Shown here one piece after another: positions 61,998 to 64,000 of a DNA stretch of 64,000 nucleotides (position 1 is the first letter of the stretch; every line of letters begins with the position of its first letter). Origin of the DNA: Acidobacterium capsulatum ATCC 51196 (GTDB lineage Bacteria > Acidobacteriota > Terriglobia > Terriglobales > Acidobacteriaceae); the NCBI RefSeq assembly GCF_000022565.1, contig NC_012483.1:2046001-2110000 (forward strand), read 5' to 3'. The notes under the pieces were generated by a model. The model had not been told where the DNA came from, did not search any database, and saw only the letters and a list, made by a program, of their open reading frames with translations. The translations under genes and the position numbers were made by a program.

Positions 61998-62750
61998 ATG
62001 TCCGATGCAACTATGGTTCCGAACGCTGAATCCCCCGCCGGACTCAGCCAGATCGAGCGCGTCATCGATACCTTTACCGCGCCCGGCAAGACCTTTGAGG
62101 ATATTCGCCGCAGCGCAAGCTGGTGGCTGCCCTGGCTGCTGGCCGTGATTGTGGGCCTCGGCTTCAGCTTTTCGGTGCAGTCGAGGGTGGGCTGGGCGCA
62201 GGTCTACGACAACATCCTGCACCAGAGCCCCAAGCAGATGCAGCGCTTTGACCAGATGAAGCCCGAGCAGGAGGCGGCGGCCAAGAACATTGCGGTTAAA
62301 TCCACGCAAATCAGCGCCTACGCTTTCCCAGTACTGGGCCTGCTCATCGCGGCCATCGTGGCCGGCGTGCTGATGGCCACCATCAACTTCGGCTTTGGCG
62401 GCAAGGCCACCTTCGGCCAGATGTTCGCGGTCTACTACTACGCGGGCCTGCCCCTGCTGCTCAAATACATCCTGGCCATCATCACACTCTATGCCGGGCT
62501 CGATCCCACGGCCTTCAATATGAAGAATCCCGTCGGCACCAATCTCGGCTATTATCTCGGCACAGGCACGCCGGCCTGGCTCACCTCGCTCGCCTCCTCG
62601 CTCGATATCTTCAGCCTCTGGACCGCCATCCTGCTGGTCATCGGCTGCGCCGCCGTGGGCCGCGTCAAGAAAAGCTCGGCCGCCGTGGCCATCTTCGGCT
62701 GGTGGTTCATTCTCATTGCCCTCAGTGCCGGTTCCGCGGCCATCTTCTAG
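61998..62750 (+). CDS. YIP1-family membrane protein
   Basis: About 250 residues with a soluble N-terminus (SQIERVIDTFTAPGKTFEDI) and five membrane helices. The motif FTAPGKTFEDIRRSASWWLPWLL is a hallmark of bacterial Yip1-domain proteins, whose function is not known. ATG at 61998 (MSDATMVPNAE) is chosen; an in-frame upstream start is unlikely. A 22-bp perfect terminator hairpin follows. Confidence 0.83.
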   Translation: MSDATMVPNAESPAGLSQIERVIDTFTAPGKTFEDIRRSASWWLPWLLAVIVGLGFSFSVQSRVGWAQVYDNILHQSPKQMQRFDQMKPEQEAAAKNIAVKSTQISAYAFPVLGLLIAAIVAGVLMATINFGFGGKATFGQMFAVYYYAGLPLLLKYILAIITLYAGLDPTAFNMKNPVGTNLGYYLGTGTPAWLTSLASSLDIFSLWTAILLVIGCAAVGRVKKSSAAVAIFGWWFILIALSAGSAAIF

Positions 62751-62759
62751 AGCATCCCG

Positions 62760-62808
62760 GCTACAAACAACAACGGGAGCCTTCGCGGCTCCCGTTGTTG
62801 TTTGTAGC
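62760..62808. terminator. bidirectional terminator between the YIP1 gene and fabF
   Basis: GCTACAAACAACAACGGGAG and its continuation pair over 22 bp with a TTCGC loop (62760-62781 with 62787-62808). It ends the YIP1 gene and lies 30 bp before the fabF stop, so it can serve both convergent genes. Confidence 0.88.
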
Positions 62809-62838
62809 TTATGAATCCGGTCTCGACGATCTGAGCGG

Positions 62839-64000
62839 CTAGTGCCAGCGCTTGAAGACCAGCGAGGCGTTGATGCCGCCAAAGCCGAAGGAGTTCGACA
62901 GTGCCGCATCGATCTTGCCGCTCTGCGCGCGGTTGGCGAGGTAGTCCAGGCGGCAACCTTCGTCCACATTATCGAGGTTGATGGTGGGCGGCATCATCTG
63001 GTGGAGCAGCGCCTGCACCGTGATGCCGGCTTCCAGGCCGCCCGCGCCGCCCAGAAGGTGGCCGGTCATCGACTTGGTGGAGCTGACCTTCAGCTTGTGG
63101 CTCAGCGCATGCTCGCCAAACACCAGCTCGAGCGCGCGCGATTCATTGCCATCGCCCAGCGGCGTCGAGGTGGCATGCGCGTTCACATAGTCGATCTCGG
63201 AGGGCTGCATGCCTGCATCCTTGAGCGCGGCCCGCATGCTGCGCTGTGCGCCCTCACCCTCCGGCGCGATGCCGGTCATGTGGTAGGCATCGGCGCTCAT
63301 GCCGTAGCCGCAAATCTCGGCCAGGATGTTGGCTCCGCGCGCCTTGGCGTGCTCCAGCTCTTCGAGAATCAGGATGCCCGCGCCCTCGCCCACCACGAAG
63401 CCGTCGCGATCCTTGTCAAAGGGGCGGCTGGCCCGGGTCGGCTCGTCATTGCGGGTGGAAAGCGCGCGCAATGCCGCAAATCCGCCAACGGACATCGGGG
63501 TGACCGCGGCCTCGGAGCCGCCGGCGATCATGATGTCGGCATCGCCGCGCTCCACCACGCGATAGGCATCGCCGATGGAGTTGGCGCTGGTGGAGCAGGC
63601 CGTCGCCGTGGCCGAAATGGGCCCCTTGGCGCCGAGGCGAATGCTCACCTGCCCGGCCGCCATGTTAATGATGGCGCCCGGAATGAAGAAGGGAGAGATC
63701 TTGCGCGGCCCGCCGTTCATCAGGTTGGTGTGCTCGCGCTCGATGATCTCAAACCCGCCAATGCCCGACCCGATGAAGACGCCGATGCGCTCCGCATTCG
63801 ACGGCTCGATCTTCAGCCCGGCCGAGGCCACGGCCTCATCGCAGGCGGCGATGGCGAGGTGAATGAAGCGCGCCATCTTGCGCGCTTCTTTCTTGTCAAT
63901 GAAGCTGAGCGCGTCGAAGCCCTTCACCTCAGCGGCAAAGGTGACCGGATAGCCGGTGGCGTCAAAGCCGGTGATGGGCGCCATCCCGCTCTTGCCGGCC
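62839..64000 (-). CDS. fabF: beta-ketoacyl-ACP synthase II (3' part, start beyond window)
   Basis: Chain-elongating condensing enzyme of fatty acid synthesis. The visible part is about 387 residues and runs off the window at 64000; the codons before M (63984) continue AGKSG, matching the internal FabF region AGKSGMAPITGFD, so only about 30-40 N-terminal residues are missing. Catalytic Cys in ATACSTSANSIG, the two His in NAHATSTPLGD and SMTGHLLGGAGG, and the C-terminal NSFGFGGINASLVF are present. KAS II rather than KAS I by similarity to FabF. Its stop lies 30 bp from the shared terminator. Confidence 0.95.
   Translation of the reverse strand, partial: AGKSGMAPITGFDATGYPVTFAAEVKGFDALSFIDKKEARKMARFIHLAIAACDEAVASAGLKIEPSNAERIGVFIGSGIGGFEIIEREHTNLMNGGPRKISPFFIPGAIINMAAGQVSIRLGAKGPISATATACSTSANSIGDAYRVVERGDADIMIAGGSEAAVTPMSVGGFAALRALSTRNDEPTRASRPFDKDRDGFVVGEGAGILILEELEHAKARGANILAEICGYGMSADAYHMTGIAPEGEGAQRSMRAALKDAGMQPSEIDYVNAHATSTPLGDGNESRALELVFGEHALSHKLKVSSTKSMTGHLLGGAGGLEAGITVQALLHQMMPPTINLDNVDEGCRLDYLANRAQSGKIDAALSNSFGFGGINASLVFKRWH

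Overview
The window reads as a piece of a chromosome from an acidobacterium of the class Terriglobia (Acidobacterium/Terriglobus/Granulicella relatives). The basis is high GC, an Oar-like TonB-dependent receptor with an N-terminal carboxypeptidase-regulatory-like domain, two proteins of the 'VWFA-related' type common in Acidobacteria, a CRTAC1/ASPIC-UnbV protein, a DUF5715 protein, and many GTG/TTG starts. The genus is inferred. There are no rRNA or tRNA genes, prophages, transposases or CRISPR arrays that I can see. The density of genes is ordinary for a chromosome core.

Layout. 0.2-5.0 kb: a plus-strand nucleoside-salvage cluster (cytidine deaminase, pyrimidine nucleoside phosphorylase, NupC-type transporter, purine nucleoside phosphorylase, uridine kinase-like). 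5.0-10.7 kb: a repeat-rich spacer, a membrane GT2 glycosyltransferase, a DoxX-like protein, an atypical SDR, an S1/P1 nuclease and a deoxyhypusine-synthase-like enzyme. 10.8-14.7 kb: a small membrane protein, then a multi-PAS histidine kinase, a single-domain response regulator and an HPt protein that together look like a split phosphorelay. 14.7-23.8 kb: potassium-channel-like protein, DUF2905, xseA, glmM, polA, queA and a lysophospholipid-acyltransferase-like gene. 23.8-28.7 kb: a NatAB-like ABC exporter, a 278-bp element with perfect 39-bp terminal inverted repeats, and recG carrying an in-frame repeat-derived insertion.

28.9-32.4 kb: an arginine-to-putrescine operon (pyruvoyl arginine decarboxylase, N-carbamoylputrescine amidase, agmatine deiminase) followed by an Imm53-like orphan and tadA. 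32.6-38.4 kb: HAD phosphatase, lytic transglycosylase, LPG-synthase-like membrane protein, two translationally coupled exported proteins of unknown function, YraN. 38.5-48.2 kb: a minus-strand cassette of TonB receptor, TPR protein, CRTAC1 protein and a large beta-helix (GH55/pectate-lyase-like) protein. The receptor and the beta-helix gene share a near-identical palindrome (AGACAAYC-GRTTGTCT), which suggests one LacI-type regulon for a polysaccharide.

48.5-54.4 kb: divergent VWFA-related genes, a DMT permease, a zinc alcohol dehydrogenase and a ferritin-like/VIT fusion. 54.4-60.4 kb: a minus-strand aromatic amino acid run, trpC-trpF-trpB-trpA-aroQ-aroF-tyrA in transcription order. 60.5-64 kb: a histidine/arginine-rich DUF5715 protein, a YIP1-family protein and the 3' part of fabF, which leaves the window.

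The most interesting signals are the shared operator plus TonB/TPR/CRTAC1/beta-helix cassette, the perfect inverted-repeat element beside recG together with the repeat inside recG, the orphan Imm53 gene in a polyamine/tRNA operon, and the split HK-RR-HPt relay.
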